Shown here: positions 27,403 to 35,578 of the stretch, piece by piece
Layout: each line of letters opens with the position of its first letter
How positions within the stretch are numbered: the first letter of the stretch is position 1
NCBI RefSeq assembly: GCF_029960785.1
Contig: NZ_JASBQE010000006.1
Span: forward strand, 124,001-188,000
Direction of reading: 5' to 3'
DNA: 64,000 nt
Source of the DNA: Polyangium sp. 15x6
Lineage (GTDB): Bacteria; Myxococcota_A; Polyangia; Polyangiales; Polyangiaceae
Notes under the pieces: model-generated
Databases searched by the model: none
What the model was told of the DNA's origin: nothing
What the model saw: the letters and a program-made list of their open reading frames with translations, nothing else
Translations under genes and position numbers: made by a program

Positions 27403-29463
27403 TCAGCCGCCAGGGCTGAACATGATCGGGTACACGACGGTCACGATGCCGCCTTCCGGCTGCGGGAAGGACAGACCGTAGAACGCGCGGACCACACACG
27501 ACACCACGCCGCCATCCGGCATGTCCGAGCCGCCGTTGCCCACGTTCGACACCGCGCCGTCACGACCGATGACGAAGCGCACCGCCACGCGGCCCTGGAG
27601 GTTCGGGTTGTTCCGCAGGCCGTTCTCGTAGCAGAGGCGGAAACGACCGAAGTTCTGGCGCACGATACGCTGGATGACCTCGGGCGGGAGGCGACCGCTC
27701 ACGCTCGTGGCGCCCATGCGCACCTGCGGCGGCTTCGTGCGGTGCGACCCCGACAATCGGCCGTGACCGGAGCCGAAGCCCTGACCCGTGCCGGTGCCCG
27801 CGCCGTGGCCGATCGTGCCGATCGAGCCGAGACCGATACCCTCGCCGCGGCCACCGCCGCCCTCGCCGATACCGGACAAACCGAGGCCGCCCGCGCCGAA
27901 CGAGTCGCCGATGTTGTCACCCCACATGTTGCCGCGGGCCGACAGCGCGTCGTTGCCGAGCGAGTCGTCGCGGCCCCAGGGCGCCGTCGGCGCATTCGGA
28001 TCACCACCGGCGCCCGAGTTGAGCAGACCGATCATGCCGAACTCCGCCGCGTCACGCAGCGCTGCCTGCCGCGCGATGTGCGGATCGGCGTTGTCCTGCG
28101 GACCCTGCACGCCGTACCGATTGCCCGACGCCTTGGTGTTCGGGTTACCCATGGAACCCTCTTCACCCTTGGCGCGCGTGCCCGTGCCGCCTTCCTTGTT
28201 GTCGGCGGCGTTGTCGGCGACCTGCTCGGTCTCCTTCTCCTCCATCTCCTTTTCGGCGGCCGCGTTGAGGAACTGCTGGATCATGAACTTTTGATCGTCC
28301 GAGACCCCGTCCTCGTCCGTGGCGCCGAGCGGCGGCATGAAGAACGCCATCGCCGCGAGAAGCCCGAGATGCACGGCCATCGAGAGGCCGTGATAGAGGT
28401 AGTTCGTCGTATCGAGCTGCACGTGCCCCGCGACCACGCGGCCCGCGTTCACCGTCGACACCTGGAAGATCAGGCCGTCCACCTCGATGCGCGCCTTCGA
28501 GCCCGGCGGCAGCGAGACCTGGAACGCGCCCGAGAGCTCCGAGCAGGGCTGCGTCTTGCCGCTGTCGATCGCCTGCTGCACGGTCATCTTCGGCTGGCCC
28601 GCGAGTTCGATCGTGCCCTTCGCGCGGGGCAGGAGCACCACCGAAACCGACCCGCCCTTGTCCGCGAGCACCACCGGCGCGCGCGTCGTGCCGATCTTCT
28701 CTTGGGGCACGAAGTAATCGCACTTGAAGTTCTTGCTCTCCTCCTCGCCCACGTAGAACGAGCGCGGCGGCGTCAGGTGCGAGACGTGCAGGATCATCTG
28801 ATCCCACATGATCATCACTTCGACGGACGCGGAGGGCGTCTCGACTTCTTCGTTCGGGACGTCGGGGCCGCTCTTGACGAGCTGGTACGTGTACGAGCCC
28901 TCGGGCGCATCGTGCGGCACATCATCGTGCGAAGGCGGCTTCGGCTGCGCGAAGGGGTTGTTCATGCCGAACGGGTCGCCGCCGCCGCCGCCGAACGGGC
29001 TCGGTGCCGCCGCGGGAGCGCCCGCGAACGGGTTGCCGCCGGCCGCCGCGAACGGGTTTGCCGCCGGAGCCGCGCCGAACGGGTTTGCCGCCGGAGCCGC
29101 GGCAAACGGATTACCGGGCGCCTTCGCCGCGCCACCCGCGACCGCCACCGGCTCGGCCTTCTCGAGCACGATCTTCGTGCCGCCGATCTGGAGCTGATCG
29201 TTCGCCTTGATCTTGACCTTGTTGACCCGGGCGCCGTTCACGAGCGTCCCCGGCTCGTTGCCGAGGTCGATCAGCGTGATGTCCTCGGGCGACGCCACCT
29301 CGATGACGGCGTGCATGCGCGAGGCCAGCTCGTCGTCGACGCGCAGATGGCTCTTCGGGTCCTTTCCAACCTTGACGATGTCCTGCGTCACCGTCTCTCG
29401 ACGCACGAGCGCTTCATTCTGGTAGAGCGCGAACGTGAGCGCGACCTTCTGCTTGCCTTCCAT
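27403..29463 (-). CDS. gltG: FHA-domain TonB-like protein with AgmX/PglI C-terminal domain, GltG-like
   Basis: 686 aa. The N-terminal FHA domain (about 1-105; SRMHAVIEV, LGNEPGTLVNGARV) should bind phosphothreonine in the cytoplasm. Then come NPF/Ala/Pro repeats (about 115-185), a second beta-rich domain (about 195-350), one TM helix near 357-378 (GLSMAVHLGLLAAMAFFMPP), a Gly/Asp-rich periplasmic region, and the C-terminal AgmX/PglI domain (about 595-686; VIQRIVRQNFGRFRLCYENG, QGRVAVRFVIGRDG), a TonB-like fold. FHA + TM + this C-terminus is the architecture of M. xanthus GltG/PglI, an inner-membrane energy-transducing part of the gliding machine. Its neighbours are other Glt homologues. It is followed by a strong terminator. 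Confidence 0.88.
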   Translation of the reverse strand: MEGKQKVALTFALYQNEALVRRETVTQDIVKVGKDPKSHLRVDDELASRMHAVIEVASPEDITLIDLGNEPGTLVNGARVNKVKIKANDQLQIGGTKIVLEKAEPVAVAGGAAKAPGNPFAAAPAANPFGAAPAANPFAAAGGNPFAGAPAAAPSPFGGGGGDPFGMNNPFAQPKPPSHDDVPHDAPEGSYTYQLVKSGPDVPNEEVETPSASVEVMIMWDQMILHVSHLTPPRSFYVGEEESKNFKCDYFVPQEKIGTTRAPVVLADKGGSVSVVLLPRAKGTIELAGQPKMTVQQAIDSGKTQPCSELSGAFQVSLPPGSKARIEVDGLIFQVSTVNAGRVVAGHVQLDTTNYLYHGLSMAVHLGLLAAMAFFMPPLGATDEDGVSDDQKFMIQQFLNAAAEKEMEEKETEQVADNAADNKEGGTGTRAKGEEGSMGNPNTKASGNRYGVQGPQDNADPHIARQAALRDAAEFGMIGLLNSGAGGDPNAPTAPWGRDDSLGNDALSARGNMWGDNIGDSFGAGGLGLSGIGEGGGGRGEGIGLGSIGTIGHGAGTGTGQGFGSGHGRLSGSHRTKPPQVRMGATSVSGRLPPEVIQRIVRQNFGRFRLCYENGLRNNPNLQGRVAVRFVIGRDGAVSNVGNGGSDMPDGGVVSCVVRAFYGLSFPQPEGGIVTVVYPIMFSPGG

Positions 29464-29673
29464 CGTGAGCCAGCCTTCCCTGCCTTTTGCGTCCCGCCGT
29501 CGCCCGAGGCGACCAGAAACCCCGGGTTCGGGGCATCGAATATTACTCAGGGGCCCGCGCGCCTTCCCAGAAAGGCGATAGGGTCCTTGGATTCATCGCT
29601 GCGGCCCCGCGATCGCGCTCCCGCGACCGCTCGAAACCGCAGCTCGAGCCCCCCCACGAGCCCCCGAGCCTTC

Positions 29674-29946
29674 TCAGAGATTCTCGACCGACTTCAGCAT
29701 CTCCGGCACGAACGACGTGCGCGGACGGATCAGGGTCGTCCGAACCGGACCGGGACGAACGCGGATCGTCGCGTCGTTCGGACCGAAGCCACCGGCGTTG
29801 AGGGGATCGTCGGTGAACTCGTAGCCGTACCCCTCGTCCTTCTTCCCACCGCCGCCAGCCTTGCCCTGGGCAAACGCGAACGACGTCACGAGAAGAACGC
29901 CGACACCAGCGACCAGCGCAGCACCCAAACGCGTTGACCTCTTCAT
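29674..29946 (-). CDS. Small secreted protein (90 aa) in the Glt-like cluster
   Basis: The ATG at 29946 has GAGGAGG eight bases upstream; an in-frame TTG 18 bases earlier would place the Shine-Dalgarno inside the gene. A signal peptide (RLGAALVAGVGVLLVTSFAF, then AQG) is followed by a Gly/Lys stretch and a short mature region (YGYEFTDDPLNAGGFG, IRVRPGPVRTTLIRPRTSF) without Cys. It is co-directional with, and 210 bases upstream of, the FHA gene, and follows a good promoter. I recognise no family; it is a candidate periplasmic accessory protein of the complex. Confidence 0.8.
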   Translation of the reverse strand: MKRSTRLGAALVAGVGVLLVTSFAFAQGKAGGGGKKDEGYGYEFTDDPLNAGGFGPNDATIRVRPGPVRTTLIRPRTSFVPEMLKSVENL

Positions 29947-29987
29947 CTTCAAGCCTCCTCGCAAGTCTTCGCCGTATTTTCAGTCAC

Positions 29988-30017
29988 ATCGTACCGTCCC
30001 CGAAGGGACGTGGTCAA
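29988..30017 (-). promoter_or_regulatory. Sigma-70-type promoter for the small protein/FHA unit
   Basis: Minus strand TTGACC, 18-base spacer, TACGAT. The predicted transcript starts about 35 bases before the ATG at 29946. The spacer holds a GTCCC-TTCG-GGGAC dyad that could be a regulator site. Confidence 0.6.
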
Positions 30018-30101
30018 CGGGATCCGAGCCAGGTTTCGTTCGAGACTCTCTCGTCCTGGCCCGAAAAGACACCCCGCATGACCCAAGGTTCCCGGAGGAT
30101 C

Positions 30102-30140
30102 AAAAAAAAGCCCGCGGCGCCGTCTCGGGCACCGCGGGCC
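30102..30140 (-). terminator. Rho-independent terminator after the GltE-like gene
   Basis: Minus strand 8-bp stem GCCCGCGG/CCGCGGGC with a long GC-rich loop, followed directly by eight T. It lies 7-45 bases past the stop at 30147 and closes the GltC-D-E-like unit. Confidence 0.88.
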
Positions 30141-30146
30141 TCTCCC

Positions 30147-31622
30147 TCACTGAGGCGGCGTACCACCCTCGGGCGGCTTCGCCTCGCCGCCCTCCTCGGT
30201 GCCCTTGGCCTCTGCCTCGGCGGCGCGGTTCTTCGCCTCCGCCTCGGCCGCCTTGCGCTCCGCCTCGGTCTGCTTGTTGAAGTCGATGATCTGCTGGATC
30301 TCTTCCATGCGCTCCTTCGAGCGCTTCACCGCATCCGCATACTCCGGCGCGCTCCCAGCCTTGGCGATGAACTCGCCGAAGAGCTGCTTCGCCGCGAGGA
30401 GCATCGGCTCGGCGTCCTTGCCGCCCGACTTCGCCTTGTACTCCTGCGTGAGGATCGCGTCGTTGTAGTACGTCTCCGCGCGCTCCGGAGCGAGCTTCTT
30501 CGCCTCCGCAAGCTCGGCCGCGGCCGCCGCGACCATCTTGTCGAAGTTCGTATCGTCGATCTGACCACGAAGCGCGAGCGCGAGCCCGAGGTGCGCGTCG
30601 TAGTCGTTCGGCCGCATCTTCAGCGCGGCGCGATACGCCTCCTCCGCCTGCGCGAACCCGCGGAAGCTCAGGTTCACGGCGGCGAAGTTCATCTGCGCCT
30701 CGTAGAAGGTCGGGTCGAGCTTACGCGCCGTATTGAAGGCGCTGACCGCGCCGTTCAGGTTGCTGAGCTCGACCTGGATCATGCCGGCCGTGTTGTGGAT
30801 CGGCGCGTAGTTCGGGTTCTTGCGGATGGCCTGCGAGCAGACCAGAGCCGCGAGATCCAGCGCCTGCGTGTCGATCTTCTTCTCCTTGCTGACGTTCGTC
30901 GCGACGCCCTTCTTGGAGGAACGACCCGCCTTCACCTTCGCCGATTCCATGTAGATCAGCGCGAGCAGATTGAACGCCGGCAGATACCCGTCATCGACGG
31001 CCAGCGCGCTCTGCGCGTAGCGCTTCGCGTTCTGCAGGTCCGTGCGACCATCCTTGTCCGCCTGCGTGTTGTTGCGCTTCATGTGCAACATGCCGAGCTG
31101 AACGAGGCCCTCGACGTTCTGGAACCGCGCGTCGACGACGGCCGCCTGATAAAGCTCATTGATCGTCTGATCGATGGCCTTCTCCTGCGACTCGGCGAAC
31201 GAGTAGATCGCAAGCTGCACCCGCGCGCGGTGGAACTTCGGATCCGCGTCGAGCGCCTTCTTGAAATTCTCCTTCGCTTTCGCGTCCTGCTTGCAGCGCT
31301 GATACGAGACGCCCGCGTTGTAGATCGCCTCGACCAGCGTCTTGCCGCTCTGCTCGTCGGCGGCATCGAGGAAGATCTCCGCCGTCTGCTGGCAAGTGGC
31401 CTCGGTCCAGTCACGGGCCTTGTCGTGCTTCGTGAAGGCCTCGAGACCGTCCTTGTACTTGTTCGCCGCGGCCACGGAGACCGCGTTGCCCTTGCTGTCG
31501 ACGATCGCCGCGCCGGTCTTGGGATCCACCGCGGGCTTGCCGCCCGTTCCCCCTCCCCCGCCGCCGCAACCAACTGCGGCGGAGAGGGCAGCCGTCGCCA
31601 CAAGAATTGAAAATCTCTTCAT
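30147..31622 (-). CDS. gltE: TPR lipoprotein, GltE/AglT-like
   Basis: 491 aa. A lipoprotein signal (MKRFSILVATAALSAAVGCG, Cys at 19) is followed by a Gly run, TPR units over about 50-420 (YNAGVSYQRCKQDAKAKENF, PAFNLLALIYMESAKV, AEEAYRAALKMRPNDYDAHL), then a Lys/Glu/Ala coiled coil and a Pro-rich tail. AGGGAG precedes the ATG and only 11 bases separate it from the GltD-like stop, so the two are co-transcribed. M. xanthus GltE/AglT is a TPR lipoprotein of similar size lying next to GltD/AgmU. Predicted place: periplasmic side of the outer (or inner) membrane, bridging the complex. Confidence 0.83.
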   Translation of the reverse strand: MKRFSILVATAALSAAVGCGGGGGGTGGKPAVDPKTGAAIVDSKGNAVSVAAANKYKDGLEAFTKHDKARDWTEATCQQTAEIFLDAADEQSGKTLVEAIYNAGVSYQRCKQDAKAKENFKKALDADPKFHRARVQLAIYSFAESQEKAIDQTINELYQAAVVDARFQNVEGLVQLGMLHMKRNNTQADKDGRTDLQNAKRYAQSALAVDDGYLPAFNLLALIYMESAKVKAGRSSKKGVATNVSKEKKIDTQALDLAALVCSQAIRKNPNYAPIHNTAGMIQVELSNLNGAVSAFNTARKLDPTFYEAQMNFAAVNLSFRGFAQAEEAYRAALKMRPNDYDAHLGLALALRGQIDDTNFDKMVAAAAAELAEAKKLAPERAETYYNDAILTQEYKAKSGGKDAEPMLLAAKQLFGEFIAKAGSAPEYADAVKRSKERMEEIQQIIDFNKQTEAERKAAEAEAKNRAAEAEAKGTEEGGEAKPPEGGTPPQ

Positions 31623-31633
31623 GGCTCGCTCCC

Positions 31634-34600
31634 TTAGTTCTTCTTGGTGGTGGCGCCCTCGATGGCGGCCTTCTCGGGTGACGTGCCCGGCTTCGTCTCG
31701 GCGGGCTTGTCACCCGTCGCCGGCGCCGCGGGCTTGTTCTCGGCGGGCGGCGGCGTGTCGCTCGGCGGCGCGAACGCCGTACCATCGAGGTTCACGGGCT
31801 GCGCGCGATCGCTGAGGCCCGAGTTCACCCGCGACGGCGAACCACGGAACTCGTCGATGAGGTGGTACTCGGCGCCGTAGTTCTTCGACAGCCACACCTC
31901 GCAGGCACGCGAGTACTCATCGAAGAACTGATACTTGACCGAGTAGTCGAGGCACTTCTTGAACGCGGCCTTGGCGGACTGCTTCTGCGGCTCGCTCGCC
32001 TCGTCGAGCTTCGCGTAGTACTCACCGCGGAGCTCGGCGTAGCTGAGGTCCGTACCCGGCACCATTCCGTTGCCCTTCCACTCCTTCGGGATGGGCGCGG
32101 CGCGGAACTCGGCGACGAACTTGCTCCACATCGTACCGACGCGCGAACCGGCGGCGATGACCCAGCGAGGCGGAGGCAGCGGCTCGAGGTTGACGATCTT
32201 GACGTACTCGTTCGAGGCTTCCTCGATGGCCGGCCGCTTCTTCTTGATCCAGTCCATGACCTTCGTGTTGATGTGCTTCATCACATCGTCACGCTGGCCG
32301 GAGCCCTTGTATTCGGGGAACCGGATCTTATCGACTTCCTTCCTCTTCAGCTCCGCGAAGAAGAAGAGCGCCTCGCCGACGGCCGTCAGCGACTTGCCGA
32401 GACGGCGAATCTTCTCTTCCTCGCTCCCGCCGATGGCGTCGAGCTTCTTGAGCGCGGCCTGCGGATCCTTCCAGTAACCGCGGACCTTGTTGTACTCGGG
32501 CGCCGCGCTCGAGGGGTTGTTGATCTTCGTGAAGACCCGCGCGAGCAACGCGTGCGCCTGGATCTGCACGTCGAACGTCGCGTTGCGATCGATCTGGCCC
32601 ATCGCGGAGCTGAGCCGCCGCCGCGCGCCGTCCCAGTCTTCCTTGTCGATGTAGTGAGAGCCGATGGCGAACGCGATCTTCGCGGCCTCGGTCGGCTTCT
32701 GCGACCCGTAGTTCTTGTTGAAGAGGTCGGCGTCCTTGATCGCCTGATCCTCTTGACCAAGACCGAGACGGAGCACGACGGCGTCCTGAAGCGCCTCGGC
32801 CGCCTTGTCCATCTTCGGGTTCTCGCGCGAGAAACGCTCGTACCAGTTCGCCGCCTCGTCGTAGACCGCGATCGCCTGGTAGTTACCGCCGATCTCGTAG
32901 ATCGACTTCCTGGCGAGCTCGGTCTTGTCGAGGTTGTACTTCGGGTTCAAAAGGATCTGACGCGCCGTGATCGATTTCGCGATGAGGCGCGCAGCCTGGA
33001 ACGCGCGGGCCGCGTTGTAGAGGATCTCCTCGCTCTTCTCGCAGGAGGCTTCCTTCTTCTCGCACGCCGCCTCGCCGTACTTCTTCCACAGGTCCATGTA
33101 GGCCTGGGCGCCGCGCTCATACATCTTGATCGTGTCGACGCCCTGGCCACCAGCGTCCGCCGACTCGATGAGCTTCTGCGCGCGCAGACGCTCGATGTCA
33201 CGCTGGATGCGCGTGAGGATCCCGCACTGCTCGGCGTTCTCCTTCTCCTTGCCGCCCTTGCAGTACAGGTCGATGAACTTGGGCACGTCCTCTGCCATGT
33301 TGTCGTAGCAGGACGGCCGCGCCGGCTCGGAGTTCGAGCCGAGGATGTTGAGCGACTCGAGGTAGAGCTGCGTCGCGTAGATGCCCACGTCCTTGTCGGA
33401 GTGGTTCACCGCGACGTCGCGGAACGCGAACGCCGCCTCCTCCCAGTGCTGCGCCTCGAAGTACGTGCGGGCGCGCGCGTACTTGACCTCGACGTAGTTC
33501 TCCTGGGCTTCCTTGTCGTTCTCCGGCGGCTTGATGTAGCAGATGTACCGGTTGAACGCGGTCAGCATGCCCTTCTGGTTGTCGGTGAAATCCTTCGGGG
33601 CGTACTTGGCCTTCTCGGACTTCTTGTCGCCCTTCTTGCCACCGTCCGCAGCGCTCGGGAGTTGGCCGGTGCCCTTCTTGTCCGAGCCGTCCTTGTGCGT
33701 CTCGGTATAGATGTTCTGGTAGCAGAGCACCGCAGCGAACGCGGCCTCGGGCGCGAGCGGGCCGCTCGGATCCTCCGCGACGACCGAGTCGAAGGCCGGG
33801 CCGCACTTGGCCCAGTCCTTGTTGAAGTACGCGAGGTCGGCCATCGCGTACTTGATCTTGAAGATGTTCGGCCAGTCTTCCTTGACGATGCGCGGGAACT
33901 CGAAGCGCGCGAACTGCTCCTGCTTGAAGTTCTGCACGACGCGCTCGTAGAGCAGCGTCGCGAGCGTCATCGTCTTCTTGTCGCCCGTGCCGCGCACGCC
34001 ACCCGAGCCGACGGCCTCGAGGTGCCACGCCATCGCGGTCTCCGTGAGAAGACCCGCGGTCGAGTTCGAGCACTTGAGCTTCATGTCATCGGGGTGCCCC
34101 TCGGCGACGAACTTGTTGTGCACCTCGAGCATCTGATCGAGCTCGGCCTTGATCGAGTCCTTGTTACCGGACTTCATGGCGAGCGTGGCCTCGGTGATGT
34201 GGCCCTGGTACTTGCAGAACTTCGGGCCACGATCGCGGACCATGAGGTCCTTGTAGAGCTCGATGCCTTCCTTGTAGTGGCCGGTGTCGAGGTAGTTCTG
34301 GCCGAGATCGTCGAGCATCTTGAGCGTCTTCTCGTTGTTGACGCCCGTGTCGCCCGAGAGCGGCTTGAAGAAGTCGTGCGCGGCCTTCGGCGCAGCCGCG
34401 AGCGCGTACACCGGGATGATGTCGCGCCGCGCGGAGTTCGCGAGTTCCTTCGCGTTCGGCAGCTGCTGGTACTGCATGCCGTACTCGATGGTCTTCTTGA
34501 ACTCGGAGAGCGCCTTCGGGAACTCACCCTGGTTCCAGTACACGTAGCCGAGCTTGTAGTGCGCGTAGCCCCAGACCTTGTTGTCCGGTGCCGGGTACTT

Positions 34601-35479
34601 CGTGACCTCCTGGTACGACTGCTCCGCGAGCTGCCACTTGGAGGGATCGCCCTGCGCCTCGTTGAAGAAGAGCTCGCCGAACGCGAGGTACGCGTTCGGG
34701 ATGAACTTCGACTGCGGCCAGTTCTGGATCAGCTCGAAGTAGACCTTGCGCGCTTGATCGAGCTGGTTGGCCTGCTCGTACTCGTACGCGAGGTAGTAGA
34801 GCACCTCGTCCGTGCAGCCCGTGCTCTTCGTCGGATCCTGCGCGTTCGAGCTCTGGCACCACTTCGGGTAGCCGTTCTTCAGCAGCGTGTAGTACTTGAT
34901 CGCCTGCTGCCGCGCGGCGACGAGGATCTTGTCGGCCTTCGCCGCCTCGTCACGGAACCCCTTCTCCGCCTTGGGGTTCTTGCGCTTCGCCTCGTCGGCG
35001 TTGATGCTCTGCTCGGTCTTGTCGCGGAACGCGGCCGACTCGAGCTCGACGTACCCCTCGGCCAGACGCCGCATCAGCTTCGGGCGATCGGGCGCGTTTT
35101 TCGGGGTGTTCGAGAAGAGGCTCTCGAGGCCCTGGATCTCGGTGATGAGCAGCTGGCGCGAGCGCGCCGCCAGCCGGTTGCGACGCTCGTCGCGCTGCGC
35201 GGCGTTCATCGACGCCGTCGGATTCGTCGGCTTGAGCTGGTCGTCCCGCTTCTTCAGCTGAACGCCCTGCGGCGCCGACTTGAAGCTCATCGCCGGCTTC
35301 TTGCCAGCGCTCTGCTTGAGCGACCCGCCGGGGCACTGCGCCAGCGAGTCCTTGGCTTGCTGCGTGATGCATTCATCGGCGGCCGACGCCGGGCCCGTCG
35401 CGACGGCGGCGGTGAAAAGTGCTGCTGCGCCCGTCACGAGACGGAGCCTCCGCAGCGCACTCACGTTGGACTGCTTCAT
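31634..35479 (-). CDS. gltD: Large periplasmic TPR protein, GltD/AgmU-like
   Basis: 1,281 aa from ATG 35479. GAGGAG lies nine bases upstream of this ATG, whereas it abuts the in-frame ATG at 35488. Signal peptide about 1-33 (LVTGAAALFTAAVATGPASA-A). TPR and TPR-like helices cover most of the protein (YYLAYEYEQANQLDQARKVY, GYAHYKLGYVYWNQGEFPKA, PEAAFAAVLCYQNIYTE), with an Ala/Pro/Lys-rich tail. M. xanthus GltD/AgmU is a TPR protein of about 1,200 aa adjacent to GltE, matching in size, export and order. Expected to act in the periplasm, linking inner- and outer-membrane gliding proteins. Confidence 0.83.
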   Translation of the reverse strand: MKQSNVSALRRLRLVTGAAALFTAAVATGPASAADECITQQAKDSLAQCPGGSLKQSAGKKPAMSFKSAPQGVQLKKRDDQLKPTNPTASMNAAQRDERRNRLAARSRQLLITEIQGLESLFSNTPKNAPDRPKLMRRLAEGYVELESAAFRDKTEQSINADEAKRKNPKAEKGFRDEAAKADKILVAARQQAIKYYTLLKNGYPKWCQSSNAQDPTKSTGCTDEVLYYLAYEYEQANQLDQARKVYFELIQNWPQSKFIPNAYLAFGELFFNEAQGDPSKWQLAEQSYQEVTKYPAPDNKVWGYAHYKLGYVYWNQGEFPKALSEFKKTIEYGMQYQQLPNAKELANSARRDIIPVYALAAAPKAAHDFFKPLSGDTGVNNEKTLKMLDDLGQNYLDTGHYKEGIELYKDLMVRDRGPKFCKYQGHITEATLAMKSGNKDSIKAELDQMLEVHNKFVAEGHPDDMKLKCSNSTAGLLTETAMAWHLEAVGSGGVRGTGDKKTMTLATLLYERVVQNFKQEQFARFEFPRIVKEDWPNIFKIKYAMADLAYFNKDWAKCGPAFDSVVAEDPSGPLAPEAAFAAVLCYQNIYTETHKDGSDKKGTGQLPSAADGGKKGDKKSEKAKYAPKDFTDNQKGMLTAFNRYICYIKPPENDKEAQENYVEVKYARARTYFEAQHWEEAAFAFRDVAVNHSDKDVGIYATQLYLESLNILGSNSEPARPSCYDNMAEDVPKFIDLYCKGGKEKENAEQCGILTRIQRDIERLRAQKLIESADAGGQGVDTIKMYERGAQAYMDLWKKYGEAACEKKEASCEKSEEILYNAARAFQAARLIAKSITARQILLNPKYNLDKTELARKSIYEIGGNYQAIAVYDEAANWYERFSRENPKMDKAAEALQDAVVLRLGLGQEDQAIKDADLFNKNYGSQKPTEAAKIAFAIGSHYIDKEDWDGARRRLSSAMGQIDRNATFDVQIQAHALLARVFTKINNPSSAAPEYNKVRGYWKDPQAALKKLDAIGGSEEEKIRRLGKSLTAVGEALFFFAELKRKEVDKIRFPEYKGSGQRDDVMKHINTKVMDWIKKKRPAIEEASNEYVKIVNLEPLPPPRWVIAAGSRVGTMWSKFVAEFRAAPIPKEWKGNGMVPGTDLSYAELRGEYYAKLDEASEPQKQSAKAAFKKCLDYSVKYQFFDEYSRACEVWLSKNYGAEYHLIDEFRGSPSRVNSGLSDRAQPVNLDGTAFAPPSDTPPPAENKPAAPATGDKPAETKPGTSPEKAAIEGATTKKN

Positions 35480-35578
35480 CGTCGTCATCTCCTCAACTGA
35501 TAACTCGCAACCCGGAGGCGGCTTTGCCGCAATCCCCCCGGGGCGGCGCAACTCGTCGCCGCCCCCTCGGGCCTCCCG

